Of a stretch of DNA of 64,000 bases, positions 47,170-57,257 are shown piece after piece (the stretch's first letter is position 1; every line of letters starts with the position of its first letter). The position numbers and the translations under genes are program-made. The notes under the pieces are model-generated. The model ran no database searches. It saw only the letters and a program-made list of their open reading frames with translations, and was not told where the DNA came from. The stretch is taken from NCBI GenBank assembly GCA_900068845.1, contig CEFQ01000001.1, forward strand, positions 128,983 to 192,982. The letters are read 5' to 3'. Source of the DNA: Enterobacter ludwigii (GTDB lineage Bacteria; Pseudomonadota; Gammaproteobacteria; Enterobacterales; Enterobacteriaceae).

Positions 47170-48108
47170 TTAAACCGGTGTTTTTAGCCCAAAGAATTGG
47201 CGGGCCGTCACCACATCTTTCGCAATTTGTTCTTTCAGCGCGTCCAGCGAAGCGAAACGCTGTTCATCGCGAATCTTCTGTTTCAGCACCACTTCAATGT
47301 GACGCCCATAGAGATTCATATGTTTGTCGAGCAGATGAACTTCAAGCTGCTGACGTAAACCTTTTACCGTTGGGCGCGTACCAATATTGGCCACGCCGGG
47401 CAGCGGCTGATCGCCGAGGCCTGACACTTCCACCGCAAACACGCCTTTAACCGGCGTAACGGTGCGACGTAAAGGGATATTAGCCGTTGGAAAACCGATG
47501 GTTCGCCCGAGTGCATCGCCATGCACTACGCGACCTGAGATGCTGAACGGATGGCCCAGCAGTGCTTCAGCTTGCGCAAAATCATCCTGCGCCAGCGCCT
47601 GACGTACGGCCGTGCTGCTGATGCGCTTGCCGCTATCACAATATGTCTGGGTGCTGATGACCTCAAAGCCATACTCCGCACCGGCTTTCTGTAATAACAG
47701 GAAATCCCCCTGGCGACCAGCGCCGAAGCGGAAATCATCGCCGACGGCAAGGAACTTGACGTTCAGCTTGTCCACCAGCAATTCAGAAATAAAACTCTGC
47801 GCCGAATGCGCAGCGAGGCGTCGTTCAAATCGTACGCACAAAACGGTATCGACGCCGACTTGTTCGAGATACTTCAGCTTTTCACGTAAACGCGTAAGGC
47901 GCGCCGGTGCTTTATCGCCGGCAAATAACTCAAGTGGTTGTGGCTCAAATACCATTACCACCACCGGCAGATTGCGTGAACGTCCTTCGGCAATGAGTTG
48001 CGACATCAAAGCCTGGTGGCCGCGATGTACGCCGTCGAAATTGCCAATGGTTAGGACGCAGCCGCGATGCTGCTCTTTCAGATTATAAATACCGCGGATA
48101 AACTTCAT
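47170..48108 (-). CDS. ribF: Bifunctional riboflavin kinase / FAD synthetase RibF
   Basis: Makes FMN and then FAD from riboflavin. The 312 residues have an N-terminal nucleotidyltransferase domain (TIGNFDGVHRGHQALM, the HxGH-type motif) and a C-terminal kinase domain (GRTIGFPTANIPL, PTVKGLRQQLEVHLL). First gene of ribF-ileS-lspA-fkpB-ispH. It diverges from rpsT. Confidence 0.98.
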   Translation of the reverse strand: MKFIRGIYNLKEQHRGCVLTIGNFDGVHRGHQALMSQLIAEGRSRNLPVVVMVFEPQPLELFAGDKAPARLTRLREKLKYLEQVGVDTVLCVRFERRLAAHSAQSFISELLVDKLNVKFLAVGDDFRFGAGRQGDFLLLQKAGAEYGFEVISTQTYCDSGKRISSTAVRQALAQDDFAQAEALLGHPFSISGRVVHGDALGRTIGFPTANIPLRRTVTPVKGVFAVEVSGLGDQPLPGVANIGTRPTVKGLRQQLEVHLLDKHMNLYGRHIEVVLKQKIRDEQRFASLDALKEQIAKDVVTARQFFGLKTPV

Positions 48109-48350
48109 GGCTGACTCAAACCGGTGGAAATCGGCGGATTATACCCTTGAATGGCGTTGAGGTTAACCCGTATACGTACCTTTCCTGCTTCTGGAGCGGG
48201 TTATTCCACGCGTGGCCAGTTGCTTAGCAAGGATCTGAAGATTTTTGCTGCGAAATACTGTATTCAGCGCCGCGTTGCTGGTAGAATCCTGCGCCATCAA
48301 TTACGTAATCGAGTGTTGTTTTTGAAACGACGCTTATTTGCACAAATCCA
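48109..48350. other. ribF-rpsT divergent region, no gene seen
   Basis: Non-coding region that should hold the ribF promoter and an upstream rpsT promoter (P1 in E. coli). No reading frame like the small yaaY of E. coli is convincing here. Confidence 0.5.
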
Positions 48351-48379
48351 TTGACATAAGAAGGCGCAAAAGGCATAGT
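48351..48379 (+). promoter_or_regulatory. rpsT promoter (P2-like) with GC-rich discriminator
   Basis: Perfect TTGACA -35 box, 17-base spacer, CATAGT -10 box, then CCTCGGCC. The region closely resembles the known E. coli rpsT P2; a G+C-rich discriminator fits stringent control of ribosomal protein genes. The transcript would start about 40 bases before rpsT. Confidence 0.8.
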
Positions 48380-48426
48380 CCTCGGCCTTTGATTTGTCCA
48401 TATAGATCACATTTGGGAGTTGGACC

Positions 48427-48690
48427 TTGGCTAATATCAAATCAGCTAAGAAACGCGCCGTAACATCTGAGAAACGTCGCAAGCATAACGCAAGCAACCG
48501 TTCAATGATGCGTACTTTCATCAAGAAAGTATACGCGGCTATCGCAACAGGCGACAAAGCTGCTGCGCAGAACGCATTCAACGAAATGCAACCACTCGTG
48601 GACCGTCAGGCTGCTAAAGGTCTGATCCACAAAAACAAAGCTGCACGTCATAAAGCAAACCTGACTGCACAGATCAACAAACTGGCTTAA
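48427..48690 (+). CDS. rpsT: 30S ribosomal protein S20
   Basis: Primary binding protein of the small ribosomal subunit. The 87 residues ([20 protein letters not shown] onward) are basic and of normal length. The start codon is TTG with GGGAG upstream, as in E. coli, where the poor start codon takes part in translational autoregulation by S20. Confidence 0.99.
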   Translation: MANIKSAKKRAVTSEKRRKHNASNRSMMRTFIKKVYAAIATGDKAAAQNAFNEMQPLVDRQAAKGLIHKNKAARHKANLTAQINKLA

Positions 48691-48715
48691 TCGCCCGTCT
48701 GTTCATCGCTTTGTA

Positions 48716-48745
48716 AAAAAGAACCGGCGCTTAGCCGGTTTTTTT
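48716..48745. terminator. rpsT/nhaR bidirectional terminator
   Basis: Hairpin AACCGGC-GCTTA-GCCGGTT flanked by an A-run on the left and seven Ts on the right, between the convergent ends of rpsT and nhaR. It can act on both strands. Confidence 0.9.
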
Positions 48746-49646
48746 ATGCCTGTGATTCAGTAGTAAATAACGTGCTGAAGTCGCGGTGGCAGATCCGCTG
48801 TACTGCAGGATGCTGAATCATACGTTCGGCAAAAATGACGTGATACTCCTCCATTACCGCATCCAGACGGCCAATCTCCTGAATGGCGTCATCACGATAA
48901 ATCTCGCCGCCATAAAGCGTGGGAGCCACAAATATCGCGTTGTTCAGCGCACCAAATGCCTTCATTAAAGCCGCATCATCAAACTCACCCAGAATCTCCA
49001 CCTGCAAGCCCTGGCCATGAATCCAGTTCAGCAACTTACGTCCCAGCATTGAGCGACGGCCTGGAATCAACAAGCGACGTTCTTCGAGGCAGGCCGGAAA
49101 TGGCAGCGTCGGCAAAGGCGTGTTGCACCAGAAGCTGATGGGGCACTCGCCCAGCTTGACCGAAAACAGCCCTTCCTGCTGTGTTGAATCAATTGGGCAA
49201 TCGGAGAGGATCATATCCAGTTTGTGCTGGCTAAGCTGTTCCAGCAGCATCTCGTGGGTTGATTCAAAGCAGCGCAGATGGATTCTCTCCTCAGCCACCA
49301 CCGCCGCCTCAAGCACCTTGCTTACCAGTTGCTTTGACAGCGCATCCGCTACACCAACATCAAACAGCAGATGCGACTCTTTGCGGTAGTTAACGATATC
49401 CAGCATCTCCTGGCTTAGCATGAACATGCGGTCGGCATAGCGAAACACCAGCTGCCCAAGTTCCGTCGGCACTAAACCGCGTCCCTGACGGCGAAACAGC
49501 ACGCCGCCCAGCTGCTCTTCCAGCGATTTAATTTGGCCGGTAACGGTCTGGGGAGCCAGACACAGTACATCCGCCGCGCGCACCACCGAGCCGGTTTTAC
49601 ACACCTGCCAGAAATAGTAGAGATGATTAAAGTTGAGCTGATTCAT
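48744..49646 (-). CDS. nhaR: LysR-type regulator NhaR
   Basis: Sodium-responsive activator of nhaA. The form starting [20 protein letters not shown] has 300 residues; a TTG two codons earlier is possible but not needed. N-terminal LysR helix-turn-helix (about residues 18-40), then the effector domain with [35 protein letters not shown] and [20 protein letters not shown]. It follows nhaA by 35 bases, with a terminator between. No Shine-Dalgarno sequence precedes the start. Confidence 0.95.
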   Translation of the reverse strand: MNQLNFNHLYYFWQVCKTGSVVRAADVLCLAPQTVTGQIKSLEEQLGGVLFRRQGRGLVPTELGQLVFRYADRMFMLSQEMLDIVNYRKESHLLFDVGVADALSKQLVSKVLEAAVVAEERIHLRCFESTHEMLLEQLSQHKLDMILSDCPIDSTQQEGLFSVKLGECPISFWCNTPLPTLPFPACLEERRLLIPGRRSMLGRKLLNWIHGQGLQVEILGEFDDAALMKAFGALNNAIFVAPTLYGGEIYRDDAIQEIGRLDAVMEEYHVIFAERMIQHPAVQRICHRDFSTLFTTESQA

Positions 49647-49649
49647 CGG

Positions 49650-49675
49650 CAAAAAAAGGAGGCTTTCGCCTCCTT
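49650..49675 (-). terminator. nhaA terminator directly before nhaR
   Basis: Eight-base-pair stem AAGGAGGC-GAAA-GCCTCCTT with a GAAA tetraloop and seven Ts on the minus strand, seven bases after the nhaA stop codon. The T-run ends four bases before the nhaR ATG. Confidence 0.9.
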
Positions 49676-49681
49676 CCTCAA

Positions 49682-50860
49682 TTAACGCAGTTTAATTCGC
49701 AGCAGCGTATAACCAATTATCGCCGAAAGCAGCGAACCGCTGAGAATCCCCAGTTTGGAGAACGTCACCAGTTGCTCATGGGCGGCATCAAAGGCCAGCG
49801 AGCTGATAAAGATCGACATGGTGAAACCGATACCGCACAGCACACCGATCGCCATGATATCGCGTATCGTGGTGCCCGCCGGCAATACCGCCAACCGCCA
49901 TTTAACCGCCAGCCAGCAGAACAGTGTGATGCCCAAGGGCTTCCCAATCAGCAAGCCGAGAATGATGCCGAGTGGCTCTGGCGACAGCGTATCCATAAAG
50001 GTAATGCCGCTAAGGGAAATACCGGCGTTGGCAAAGGCGAACAACGGCAGAATCAGCCAGTTTACCCAGGGCATCAAGCCATGCGCTAAATGCTCGGCCG
50101 GTGAATGGCCGTTCTTTTCTTCCAGCGGCACGAAGAAGCCGACAATGACACCCGCCAGCGTCGCGTGGACACCGGACTTAAGCACCGCCGTCCACAGCAC
50201 AATACCAACCAACATATAGATGGCGATATTACGCACACCGCAGCGATTAAGAATGGCCAGCAGCACGATCGCACCCGCCGCCACGCTCAGCGACAGCACG
50301 GAGAGATCGCTGGTGTAGAACAGCGCGATAATCACGATGGCGCCAAGGTCATCAATAATCGCGAGCGCCATCAGGAACACTTTCAGTGCAGTCGGCACGC
50401 GGCTGCCCAACAGTGCCAGTACGCCTAAGGCAAAGGCAATGTCGGTAGCGGTTGGAATCGCCCAACCGTTACGTGCGATAGGATCGCCGTGATTCAGCAT
50501 CAGGAAAATCAGTCCCGGCACCATCATGCCGCCAAGCGCAGCAATGACCGGGAAAATGGCGCGATCGCGACTGGCGAGCTCGCCGGTGATCAGTTCACGT
50601 TTCACTTCCAAACCAATCATGAGGAAAAACAGTGCCATCATGGCATCGTTGATCCACAGCAGCAGATTTTTACTGATGTCTAATGCGCCAAAGCGAATCT
50701 GCACCGGCTCCGCAAGAAACGATTGGTAACCCTGAGCGGTCTCCGCGCTGTTAGCCAGAATCATTGCCGCAACGGCCGCCAGAATCAGCACCATACCGTT
50801 GCTGGCGTCACTGGCAATAAAGCTTTTCAATAAGCTTCGAATAGAACGGGGTTTGTTCAC
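49682..50860 (-). CDS. nhaA: Na+/H+ antiporter NhaA
   Basis: Electrogenic antiporter of sodium and pH homeostasis in the inner membrane. A GTG start preceded by AGGAGG gives 392 residues, close to the 388 of E. coli; the ATG further upstream adds 38 residues without family support. The ion-binding aspartate pair is in [18 protein letters not shown], and the unwound-helix motif [14 protein letters not shown] is present. About twelve hydrophobic segments. nhaR follows. Confidence 0.95.
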   Translation of the reverse strand: MNKPRSIRSLLKSFIASDASNGMVLILAAVAAMILANSAETAQGYQSFLAEPVQIRFGALDISKNLLLWINDAMMALFFLMIGLEVKRELITGELASRDRAIFPVIAALGGMMVPGLIFLMLNHGDPIARNGWAIPTATDIAFALGVLALLGSRVPTALKVFLMALAIIDDLGAIVIIALFYTSDLSVLSLSVAAGAIVLLAILNRCGVRNIAIYMLVGIVLWTAVLKSGVHATLAGVIVGFFVPLEEKNGHSPAEHLAHGLMPWVNWLILPLFAFANAGISLSGITFMDTLSPEPLGIILGLLIGKPLGITLFCWLAVKWRLAVLPAGTTIRDIMAIGVLCGIGFTMSIFISSLAFDAAHEQLVTFSKLGILSGSLLSAIIGYTLLRIKLR

Positions 50861-51042
50861 AACTCCTCCTGAGTAGAGACATTTAGGCTGAGAAGTGTAG
50901 CGACTCAAACACCTCGTTAAAAGCAGCTTATTTCTCAGTGAATGCTCGATAATACCGATACATTTCGATGGCATTGTTGGCGCACATCAAGCGGCAGGCA
51001 AATTGAGCATATATCAGGAGCGACGCGTTGGCGGCGAAACAT

Positions 51043-51070
51043 AAAAAAAGCGGAGAGTTTCCTCTCCGCT
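51043..51070 (-). terminator. dnaKJ operon terminator
   Basis: Nine-base-pair stem AGCGGAGAG / CTCTCCGCT with a 4-base loop and seven Ts on the minus strand, 22 bases after the dnaJ stop codon. Confidence 0.92.
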
Positions 51071-51092
51071 TCGTTATGCAAACCAGACGGGA

Positions 51093-52229
51093 TTAACGCG
51101 TTAAATCGTCAAAGAACTTCTTCACGCCGTCGAGGAAGCTTTTGGAGCGCGGGCTGTTTTTCTCGCCGCTCGGGCCACCAAAACTCTCTTCCAGTTCGCG
51201 CAGCAGCGCTTTCTGTTTGTCGTTGAGGCTGACTGGCGTCTCCACCACCACACGACACAGCAAATCACCTACTGCACCACCACGCACCGATTTCACGCCT
51301 TTACCGCGCATGCGGAACAGCTTGCCGGTTTGCGTTTCAGAAGGCACTTTCAGGCTCACACGGCCATCAAGTGTCGGTACTTCAATCTCGCCGCCCAATG
51401 CTGCCATCGCAAAGTTAATCGGCACTTCGCAGTACAGGTTGTTATCTTCACGCTCGAAAATCGGGTGTTTTTTGACCGAAACCTGAACGTATAGATCGCC
51501 CGCTGGTGCGCCGTGTTCACCCGCTTCACCCTCGCCGGTCAGACGAATGCGATCGCCGGTGTCCACGCCTGCAGGGATTTTCACCGACAGGGTTTTACTA
51601 CGCTCAACGCGACCGTGACCATGACATGCATTGCAGGGATCTTTGATCACTGAACCGCGACCGTGACAGGTCGGACACGCCTGCTGCACGGTAAAGAAGC
51701 CCTGACGCATTTGCACCTGGCCTGCACCATGACAGGTATGACAGGTCTGCGGTTTGGTTCCCGCTTTTGCGCCGCTGCCGTGGCAGACATCGCACTCTTC
51801 CAGGGTTGGAATGCGGATCTCTTTGGTCACGCCGCGTACCGCTTCTTCCAGCGTTAGCTCCATGTTGTAGCGTAAATCGGCGCCACGTGAGGCACGCTGA
51901 CGGCGTCCACCACCAAAAATATCGCCAAATACGTCGCCAAAGATATCGCTGAAATCAGCACCGCCGCCGCCACCGAAGCCACCGCCGCCGCCCATGCCAC
52001 CTTGTTCAAAAGCTGCATGACCGTATTGGTCGTAGGCCGCGCGCTTCTGCGCATCGGTCAGAATTTCGTAGGCTTCCTTAATTTCTTTAAACTTCGCTTC
52101 GGCTTCTTTATTGTCCGGATTACGGTCCGGATGGTATTTCATCGCCAGGCGCTTATAAGCCTTTTTGATTTCACGCTCATCAGCGGATTTAGAGACGCCT
52201 AAGATCTCGTATAAATCACTCTTAGCCAT
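51093..52229 (-). CDS. dnaJ: Chaperone DnaJ (Hsp40)
   Basis: Co-chaperone that delivers substrates to DnaK and stimulates its ATPase. The 378 residues have an N-terminal J domain with HPD ([10 protein letters not shown]), a glycine/phenylalanine-rich region ([14 protein letters not shown]), four zinc-binding repeats ([32 protein letters not shown]) and a C-terminal substrate-binding domain. Downstream of dnaK by about 100 bases that contain a long hairpin. Confidence 0.99.
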   Translation of the reverse strand: MAKSDLYEILGVSKSADEREIKKAYKRLAMKYHPDRNPDNKEAEAKFKEIKEAYEILTDAQKRAAYDQYGHAAFEQGGMGGGGGFGGGGGADFSDIFGDVFGDIFGGGRRQRASRGADLRYNMELTLEEAVRGVTKEIRIPTLEECDVCHGSGAKAGTKPQTCHTCHGAGQVQMRQGFFTVQQACPTCHGRGSVIKDPCNACHGHGRVERSKTLSVKIPAGVDTGDRIRLTGEGEAGEHGAPAGDLYVQVSVKKHPIFEREDNNLYCEVPINFAMAALGGEIEVPTLDGRVSLKVPSETQTGKLFRMRGKGVKSVRGGAVGDLLCRVVVETPVSLNDKQKALLRELEESFGGPSGEKNSPRSKSFLDGVKKFFDDLTR

Positions 52230-52253
52230 ATTTGTTCTGCCCTTAACATGATC

Positions 52254-52286
52254 GCACGGGCGTGGAGAAATCTCCTACGCCCGTGC
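52254..52286 (-). other. Intercistronic hairpin between dnaK and dnaJ
   Basis: Inverted repeat GCACGGGCGT / ACGCCCGTGC, extended inside by a further four base pairs (GGAG / CTCC, one bulge). No T-run follows on the minus strand, so it is not a standard terminator. It begins about 25 bases upstream of the dnaJ start codon and could lower dnaJ translation or protect the dnaK message. Confidence 0.75.
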
Positions 52287-52333
52287 TGGTTTCAACGGCT
52301 GTCAGGCCAGTCGTCGCGCCCGGTCAGGGGCAA

Positions 52334-54238
52334 TTATTTTTTGTCTTTAACTTCTTCGAACTCAGCGTCGACAACGTCGTCATCTTTCTTCGCAGAAGCT
52401 TCGCCTGCATCAGCGGCTTGACCTTGCTGCTGTGCCAGCTCCATCAGCTTGCTGGACACTTCCATCAACGCCTGCATTTTGGCTTCGATTTCCGCTTTGT
52501 CTTCGCCTTTCAGCGCCGTGTTCAGCTCGGTCAGCGCAGCTTCGATCGGTGCTTTATCGTCAGCAGACAGTTTGTCGCCCGCTTCGTCCAACTGCTTACG
52601 GGTGCTGTGCGAAATCTGATCGCCTTGGTTACGGGTCTGAACCAGCTCTTCGAACTTACGGTCAGACTCGGCGTTAGCTTCCGCATCACGCACCATTTTT
52701 TCGATCTCTTCTTCGTTCAGACCTGAAGATGCCTTAATGGTGATCTTCTGCTCTTTACCGCTGTTTTTGTCTTTCGCAGACACGTGCAGGATACCATCGG
52801 CATCGATGTCAAAGGTGACTTCGATCTGCGGCATACCGCGCGGTGCAGACTGAATACCATCGAGGTTGAACTGGCCCAGTGATTTGTTATCGCCTGAACG
52901 CTTACGCTCACCCTGCAGCACGTGAATGGTCACGGCAGACTGGTTATCTTCAGCCGTCGAGAACACCTGACTGTGCTTAGTTGGGATAGTGGTGTTCTTG
53001 CTGATCAGCGACGTCATCACGCCACCCATGGTTTCGATACCCAGCGACAGCGGGGTAACATCCAGCAGCAGAACATCTTTCACTTCACCCGCCAACACGC
53101 CACCCTGAACCGCAGCGCCAACCGCTACCGCTTCATCCGGGTTCACGTCTTTACGTGGCTCTTTACCAAAGAACTCAGTCACTTTGGCCTGAACCATTGG
53201 CATACGCGTTTGACCGCCGACCAGGATGACGTCGTTGATGTCTGAAACAGACAGGCCCGCATCCTGCAGCGCGACTTTCAGCGGCTCGATAGAACGTGCA
53301 ACCAGATCTTCAACCAGTGATTCCAGTTTCGCACGGGTCACTTTGATGTTCAGGTGCTTAGGACCCGTTGCATCCGCCGTGATGTACGGCAGGTTCACGT
53401 CAGTCTGCTGCGCTGAAGACAACTCGATCTTGGCTTTCTCTGCGGCTTCTTTCAGACGCTGCATTGCCAGTGGATCGTTGTGCAGATCGATGCCCTGATC
53501 TTTCTTAAATTCGGCCACCAGATAGTTAATCAGACGGCTATCGAAGTCCTCACCACCCAGGTGGGTATCACCGTTGGTTGCCAGAACTTCAAAGGTTTTC
53601 TCGCCATCAACGTCATCGATCTCAATGATGGAAATATCGAAAGTACCGCCGCCCAGGTCGTATACCGCGATGGTGCGGTTGCCCTGACCTTTATCCAGAC
53701 CGTATGCCAGTGCGGCTGCGGTTGGTTCGTTGATGATACGTTTTACTTCCAGACCCGCGATACGGCCGGCATCTTTGGTTGCCTGACGCTGCGCATCGTT
53801 GAAGTAGGCTGGAACGGTGATAACCGCTTCGGTTACTGCTTCACCGAGGAAATCTTCCGCGGTTTTCTTCATTTTTTTCAGCACTTCAGCAGAGATCTGC
53901 GGCGGTGCCATTTTCTGGCCTTTCACATCCAGCCACGCATCGCCGTTATCCGCGCCGATGATTTTGTATGGCATGATTTTAATATCACGCTGTACTTCTT
54001 CGTCCTGGAAGCGACGGCCAATCAGGCGCTTGATCGCGAACAGGGTATTCTGCGGGTTGGTCACAGACTGACGTTTAGCCGGTTGACCTACCAGAGTTTC
54101 GCCATCCTGTGCATACGCAATGATCGACGGCGTGGTGCGATCGCCTTCGGCGTTTTCCAGCACGCGTGCTTTACCACCATCCATAACTGCAACACATGAG
54201 TTGGTTGTACCCAAGTCAATACCAATAATCTTACCCAT
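52334..54238 (-). CDS. dnaK: Chaperone DnaK (Hsp70)
   Basis: ATP-dependent chaperone for folding and for control of sigma-32. The 634 residues begin [18 protein letters not shown]. The ATPase domain shows [19 protein letters not shown] and [14 protein letters not shown], the linker is [13 protein letters not shown], and a substrate-binding domain, helical lid and acidic tail (EFEEVKDKK) follow. First gene of dnaKJ. Confidence 0.99.
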   Translation of the reverse strand: MGKIIGIDLGTTNSCVAVMDGGKARVLENAEGDRTTPSIIAYAQDGETLVGQPAKRQSVTNPQNTLFAIKRLIGRRFQDEEVQRDIKIMPYKIIGADNGDAWLDVKGQKMAPPQISAEVLKKMKKTAEDFLGEAVTEAVITVPAYFNDAQRQATKDAGRIAGLEVKRIINEPTAAALAYGLDKGQGNRTIAVYDLGGGTFDISIIEIDDVDGEKTFEVLATNGDTHLGGEDFDSRLINYLVAEFKKDQGIDLHNDPLAMQRLKEAAEKAKIELSSAQQTDVNLPYITADATGPKHLNIKVTRAKLESLVEDLVARSIEPLKVALQDAGLSVSDINDVILVGGQTRMPMVQAKVTEFFGKEPRKDVNPDEAVAVGAAVQGGVLAGEVKDVLLLDVTPLSLGIETMGGVMTSLISKNTTIPTKHSQVFSTAEDNQSAVTIHVLQGERKRSGDNKSLGQFNLDGIQSAPRGMPQIEVTFDIDADGILHVSAKDKNSGKEQKITIKASSGLNEEEIEKMVRDAEANAESDRKFEELVQTRNQGDQISHSTRKQLDEAGDKLSADDKAPIEAALTELNTALKGEDKAEIEAKMQALMEVSSKLMELAQQQGQAADAGEASAKKDDDVVDAEFEEVKDKK

Positions 54239-54361
54239 CTAAACATCTCCCACTTAAATTCTTTGCCAATTAGGGTTGTGAAACAGAGATGCGGTCAAAC
54301 TGACCACTTTCAACTGCTGAAGCAGGCTTTTTTTTGCTGCCTCACAACGCTCGATGACAAG

Positions 54362-54390
54362 TAAATGGGGCCGGTTCGATGCGCATCAAG
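54362..54390 (-). promoter_or_regulatory. Heat-shock (sigma-32) promoter of dnaKJ
   Basis: On the minus strand CTTGATG is followed after 14 bases by CCCCATTTA, a very good match to the sigma-32 consensus and nearly the same as E. coli dnaK P1. It lies about 125 bases upstream of dnaK. Confidence 0.92.
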
Positions 54391-54537
54391 GGTTAAAACT
54401 AAAAAAAATTTCATTCTCTGGTCGATTCAGATCAAAGTTGGCCAAAAAGAGGCCGCTTATTATGCAGCGCCTCGCGGCCTTCAGCGGTTGCGTAGCGAAA
54501 ACAACTCACCACATTTAAACGCGGCTTCTGAGGAATT

Positions 54538-55098
54538 ATGAGCAACACCACGCTGGCGAATCCCGCCCCGTTGGGCCTGATGGGATTCGGTATGACCACC
54601 ATCCTGCTCAACTTACATAACACCGGCCTGTTTGCGATGGATGTGATCATCCTGGCGATGGGTATTTTCTACGGCGGCATCGCGCAAATCTTTGCCGGGC
54701 TGCTGGAGTATAAGAAAGGCAACACGTTCGGCCTCACCGCTTTCACCTCTTACGGCAGCTTTTGGTTAACGTTGGTGGCCATTCTGCTGCTGCCGAAACT
54801 GGGGCTGGCAGCAGCGGCCGATGGCCACTTCCTTGGCGCCTACCTCGGGCTGTGGGGCGTGTTCACCGCATTCCTGTTCTTCGGCACTCTTAACTCACCG
54901 AAAATGCTGCAGTTTATCTTTGCCAGCCTTACGCTGCTGTTTGCGCTGTTGGCGATCGGACACCTGACCGACAACGCAGGGCTGCTGCGTTTTGCCGGCT
55001 GGATAGGCATCATTTGCGGATCAAGCGCGTTCTATCTGGCGATGGGCGAGGTGTTGAACGAGAAATTTGGTCGCACAATTTTGCCGATTGGCGAATAA
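54538..55098 (+). CDS. satP: Acetate/succinate:proton symporter SatP (YaaH)
   Basis: Small uptake carrier for acetate and succinate in the inner membrane. The 186 residues have six hydrophobic segments and the family signature NPAPLGLMGFGMTTILLNLHN (AceTr/GPR1-FUN34-YaaH). GAGGA precedes the ATG. It diverges from dnaK, as in E. coli. A terminator follows. Confidence 0.96.
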   Translation: MSNTTLANPAPLGLMGFGMTTILLNLHNTGLFAMDVIILAMGIFYGGIAQIFAGLLEYKKGNTFGLTAFTSYGSFWLTLVAILLLPKLGLAAAADGHFLGAYLGLWGVFTAFLFFGTLNSPKMLQFIFASLTLLFALLAIGHLTDNAGLLRFAGWIGIICGSSAFYLAMGEVLNEKFGRTILPIGE

Positions 55099-55099
55099 A

Positions 55100-55127
55100 A
55101 AAACGGAGCCGATGGGCTCCGTTTTTG
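55100..55127. terminator. satP/MFS gene bidirectional terminator
   Basis: Hairpin ACGGAGCC-GAT-GGGCTCCGT with an A-run before and a T-run after it, between the convergent ends of satP and the MFS gene. Confidence 0.9.
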
Positions 55128-56438
55128 TTAGGACGAGTGCAGCGACATATCCAACTGCGCATGCTGCTGACGGCTATCGCGCCACAGCCAGATGCCCACC
55201 ATAAAGCCAATGACCGCCAGCGCCAGCACATACCATGCCGGCGCCATTGGCGTCAGGCTCATCATCAGCGTCACGCTAATCGGCGTCAGACCGCCAAAAA
55301 TCGCGTAGGCGACATTGTAAGAGAATGAGATGCCGGTAAAACGCACCGGTGCCGGAAACGCGCGCACCATGACAAACGGCACTACGCCTACCACGCCAAC
55401 GCTTAATCCCGCTAAGCCATACCAGACAAACAACATTTGCGGCGTGCCGCCAAGCTGATGGAAGAAGTTCCAGCTGCCCACGGCCAGCAGCAGCGAGCCC
55501 ACCATCAGGGTTCGCGCCGCGCCGAAGCGATCCACCAGCCATCCGGCGATAACGCAGCCCAGCAGCAGCAGGATGGTAGCGAAACTGTTGGCTTGCAGGC
55601 TGAGCGCGGCGGGAATGCCGTGCTGTTTTTGCATCAACGTCGGTGCCATCAAAATCACCACCACGATGCAGGCCGATAGCAGCCAGGTAAGCAGCATCGA
55701 AATCACAATGCCGCGCTTGTGGCTGGCCAGGATGGTTTGCAGCGGCAGTTTATCGGCCAGCGCCTTACGCTGCTGCATCTGCTGGAACACCGGCGTTTCA
55801 TGCAGCCAGCGGCGTAAATACATCGCCAGCAGGCCAAAAATGCCGCCGAGGAAGAAGGGAATGCGCCAGCCATGATCGCGAATCGCCGCCGGTGATAGCG
55901 TGGTGTTCAGCACGGTCGCCACCAGCGAACCCAGCAAAATGCCCGCGGTTAAGCCCGCCGTCAGCGTGCCGCAGGCAAAGCCGATGCGTTTCTCGGGAAC
56001 ATGTTCGGCGACAAATACCCATGCGCCTGGCACTTCACCGCCAATGGCCGCGCCTTGCAGCACACGCATTAGCAGCATCAACAACGGCGCAGCGATGCCG
56101 ATGCTGGCATAAGTGGGCAGCGCGCCCATCGCCAGCGTGGGCAGCGCCATCAGCAGAATGCTGAGGCTGAACATCTTTTTACGCCCCACTTTGTCACCAA
56201 AGTGCGCCATGATAATGCCGCCTAACGGACGCGCCAGATAACCGGCAGCAAAGATGGCGAACGTCTGCACCTGACGCAGCCATTCAGGAATGTCTGGCGG
56301 GAAGAACAGCTCACCGATCACCGCGGCGAAGAAAACGAAAATGATGAAGTCGTAGAATTCCAGCGCCCCGCCAAGGGCAGCCAGCGACAGGGTTTTATAG
56401 TCCTGCCCGTTGAGTCGACGCGTTGCGTGCGTATCCAT
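55128..56438 (-). CDS. MFS transporter, metabolite:H+ symporter type
   Basis: Inner-membrane secondary transporter with unknown substrate. Starting at MDTHATRRLNGQDYKTLSLA, the 436 residues contain about twelve hydrophobic segments. The loop 2-3 motif HFGDKVGRKKMF and the entry ALGGALEFYDFIIFVFFAAVIGELFFP are typical of the MHS branch that includes ProP, KgtP, ShiA and YhjE. MRVLQGAAIGGEVPGAWVFVAEHVP is another family segment. Twenty-five codons of open frame upstream are not supported. E. coli has no such gene between satP and mog. It follows mog by about 110 bases and could have its own promoter. Confidence 0.85.
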   Translation of the reverse strand: MDTHATRRLNGQDYKTLSLAALGGALEFYDFIIFVFFAAVIGELFFPPDIPEWLRQVQTFAIFAAGYLARPLGGIIMAHFGDKVGRKKMFSLSILLMALPTLAMGALPTYASIGIAAPLLMLLMRVLQGAAIGGEVPGAWVFVAEHVPEKRIGFACGTLTAGLTAGILLGSLVATVLNTTLSPAAIRDHGWRIPFFLGGIFGLLAMYLRRWLHETPVFQQMQQRKALADKLPLQTILASHKRGIVISMLLTWLLSACIVVVILMAPTLMQKQHGIPAALSLQANSFATILLLLGCVIAGWLVDRFGAARTLMVGSLLLAVGSWNFFHQLGGTPQMLFVWYGLAGLSVGVVGVVPFVMVRAFPAPVRFTGISFSYNVAYAIFGGLTPISVTLMMSLTPMAPAWYVLALAVIGFMVGIWLWRDSRQQHAQLDMSLHSS

Positions 56439-56550
56439 AATCCAGCGGTATCCAGAGGCTAAATAAAGGGCATGTAAAGAATGGATTACTATATCGTCAA
56501 TTTTTTGCCACACCAGTGCCGCTGGATTTTATGCCTGAAAACGCCGATTT

Positions 56551-57138
56551 TTAGTTATTTGTCTCACGACGGGCACTTTTAGGACGAAAAGCTGCTACGA
56601 CATCGCTATTGGTTTCCACATATGGTCCTTCCAATAGCTGTAAACAATAGGGTACAGCGGCAAAAATACCTGGCACTTTTACGGTGCCATCTTCGGCTTT
56701 AAGCCCTTCCAGCGTCTCTTTAATTGATTTTGGCTGGCCCGGTAGATTGAGGATCAGCGATTGTTTGCGAATCACGCCAACCTGGCGCGACAAAATGGCC
56801 GTTGGCACAAACTGCAGGCTAATTTGGCGCATCTGCTCGCCGAACCCCGGCATTTCACGATCGGCGACGGCTAGCGTGGCATCCGGCGTGACATCGCGTC
56901 GCGCGGGTCCGGTGCCGCCGGTGGTGAGTACCAAATGACAGAACAGCTCATCGACCAGCTCGCAGATCGCCTGTTCAATCATCGGCTGCTCATCCGGCAC
57001 CAGACGCGTTTCAATTTCAAACGGCGTCGCCAGCGCGGCAGTGAGCCAGCTTTCTAATGCCGGAATGCCCTGATCCTGATAGATGCCGTTAGCAGCACGA
57101 TCGGAAACAGAAATTAAGCCAATACGTAAAGTATCCAT
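56551..57138 (-). CDS. mog: Molybdopterin adenylyltransferase Mog
   Basis: Adenylylates molybdopterin before molybdenum insertion in cofactor synthesis. The 195-residue form starting MDTLRIGLISVSDRAANG equals E. coli in length; the longer open frame covers the promoter region. The MoCF/MogA motif TTGGTGPARRDVTPDATLAV and LNLPGQPKSIKE are visible. It follows talB in the same direction, with a terminator between. Confidence 0.97.
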   Translation of the reverse strand: MDTLRIGLISVSDRAANGIYQDQGIPALESWLTAALATPFEIETRLVPDEQPMIEQAICELVDELFCHLVLTTGGTGPARRDVTPDATLAVADREMPGFGEQMRQISLQFVPTAILSRQVGVIRKQSLILNLPGQPKSIKETLEGLKAEDGTVKVPGIFAAVPYCLQLLEGPYVETNSDVVAAFRPKSARRETNN

Positions 57139-57210
57139 AGAGTTATCGCTGTGGTTAGCTGCAAGGCAGCAAATGACGTGAGAAGTAAAAGGATAATACA
57201 AGAAGTGAGG

Positions 57211-57248
57211 AAAAAACGTAAAACCGTGGCAGCAGGTCGCCGCCACGG
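57211..57248 (-). terminator. talB terminator
   Basis: Hairpin CCGTGGC / GCCACGG, with an 11-base middle that may pair partly, then TTTTACGTTTTTT on the minus strand. It starts ten bases after the talB stop codon. Confidence 0.85.
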
Positions 57249-57257
57249 CACATCACC

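Noticed and set aside
53480..54199. 239-residue open frame opposite dnaK
   Set aside because: Antisense shadow of dnaK. Such frames opposite dnaK are well known and not accepted as genes.
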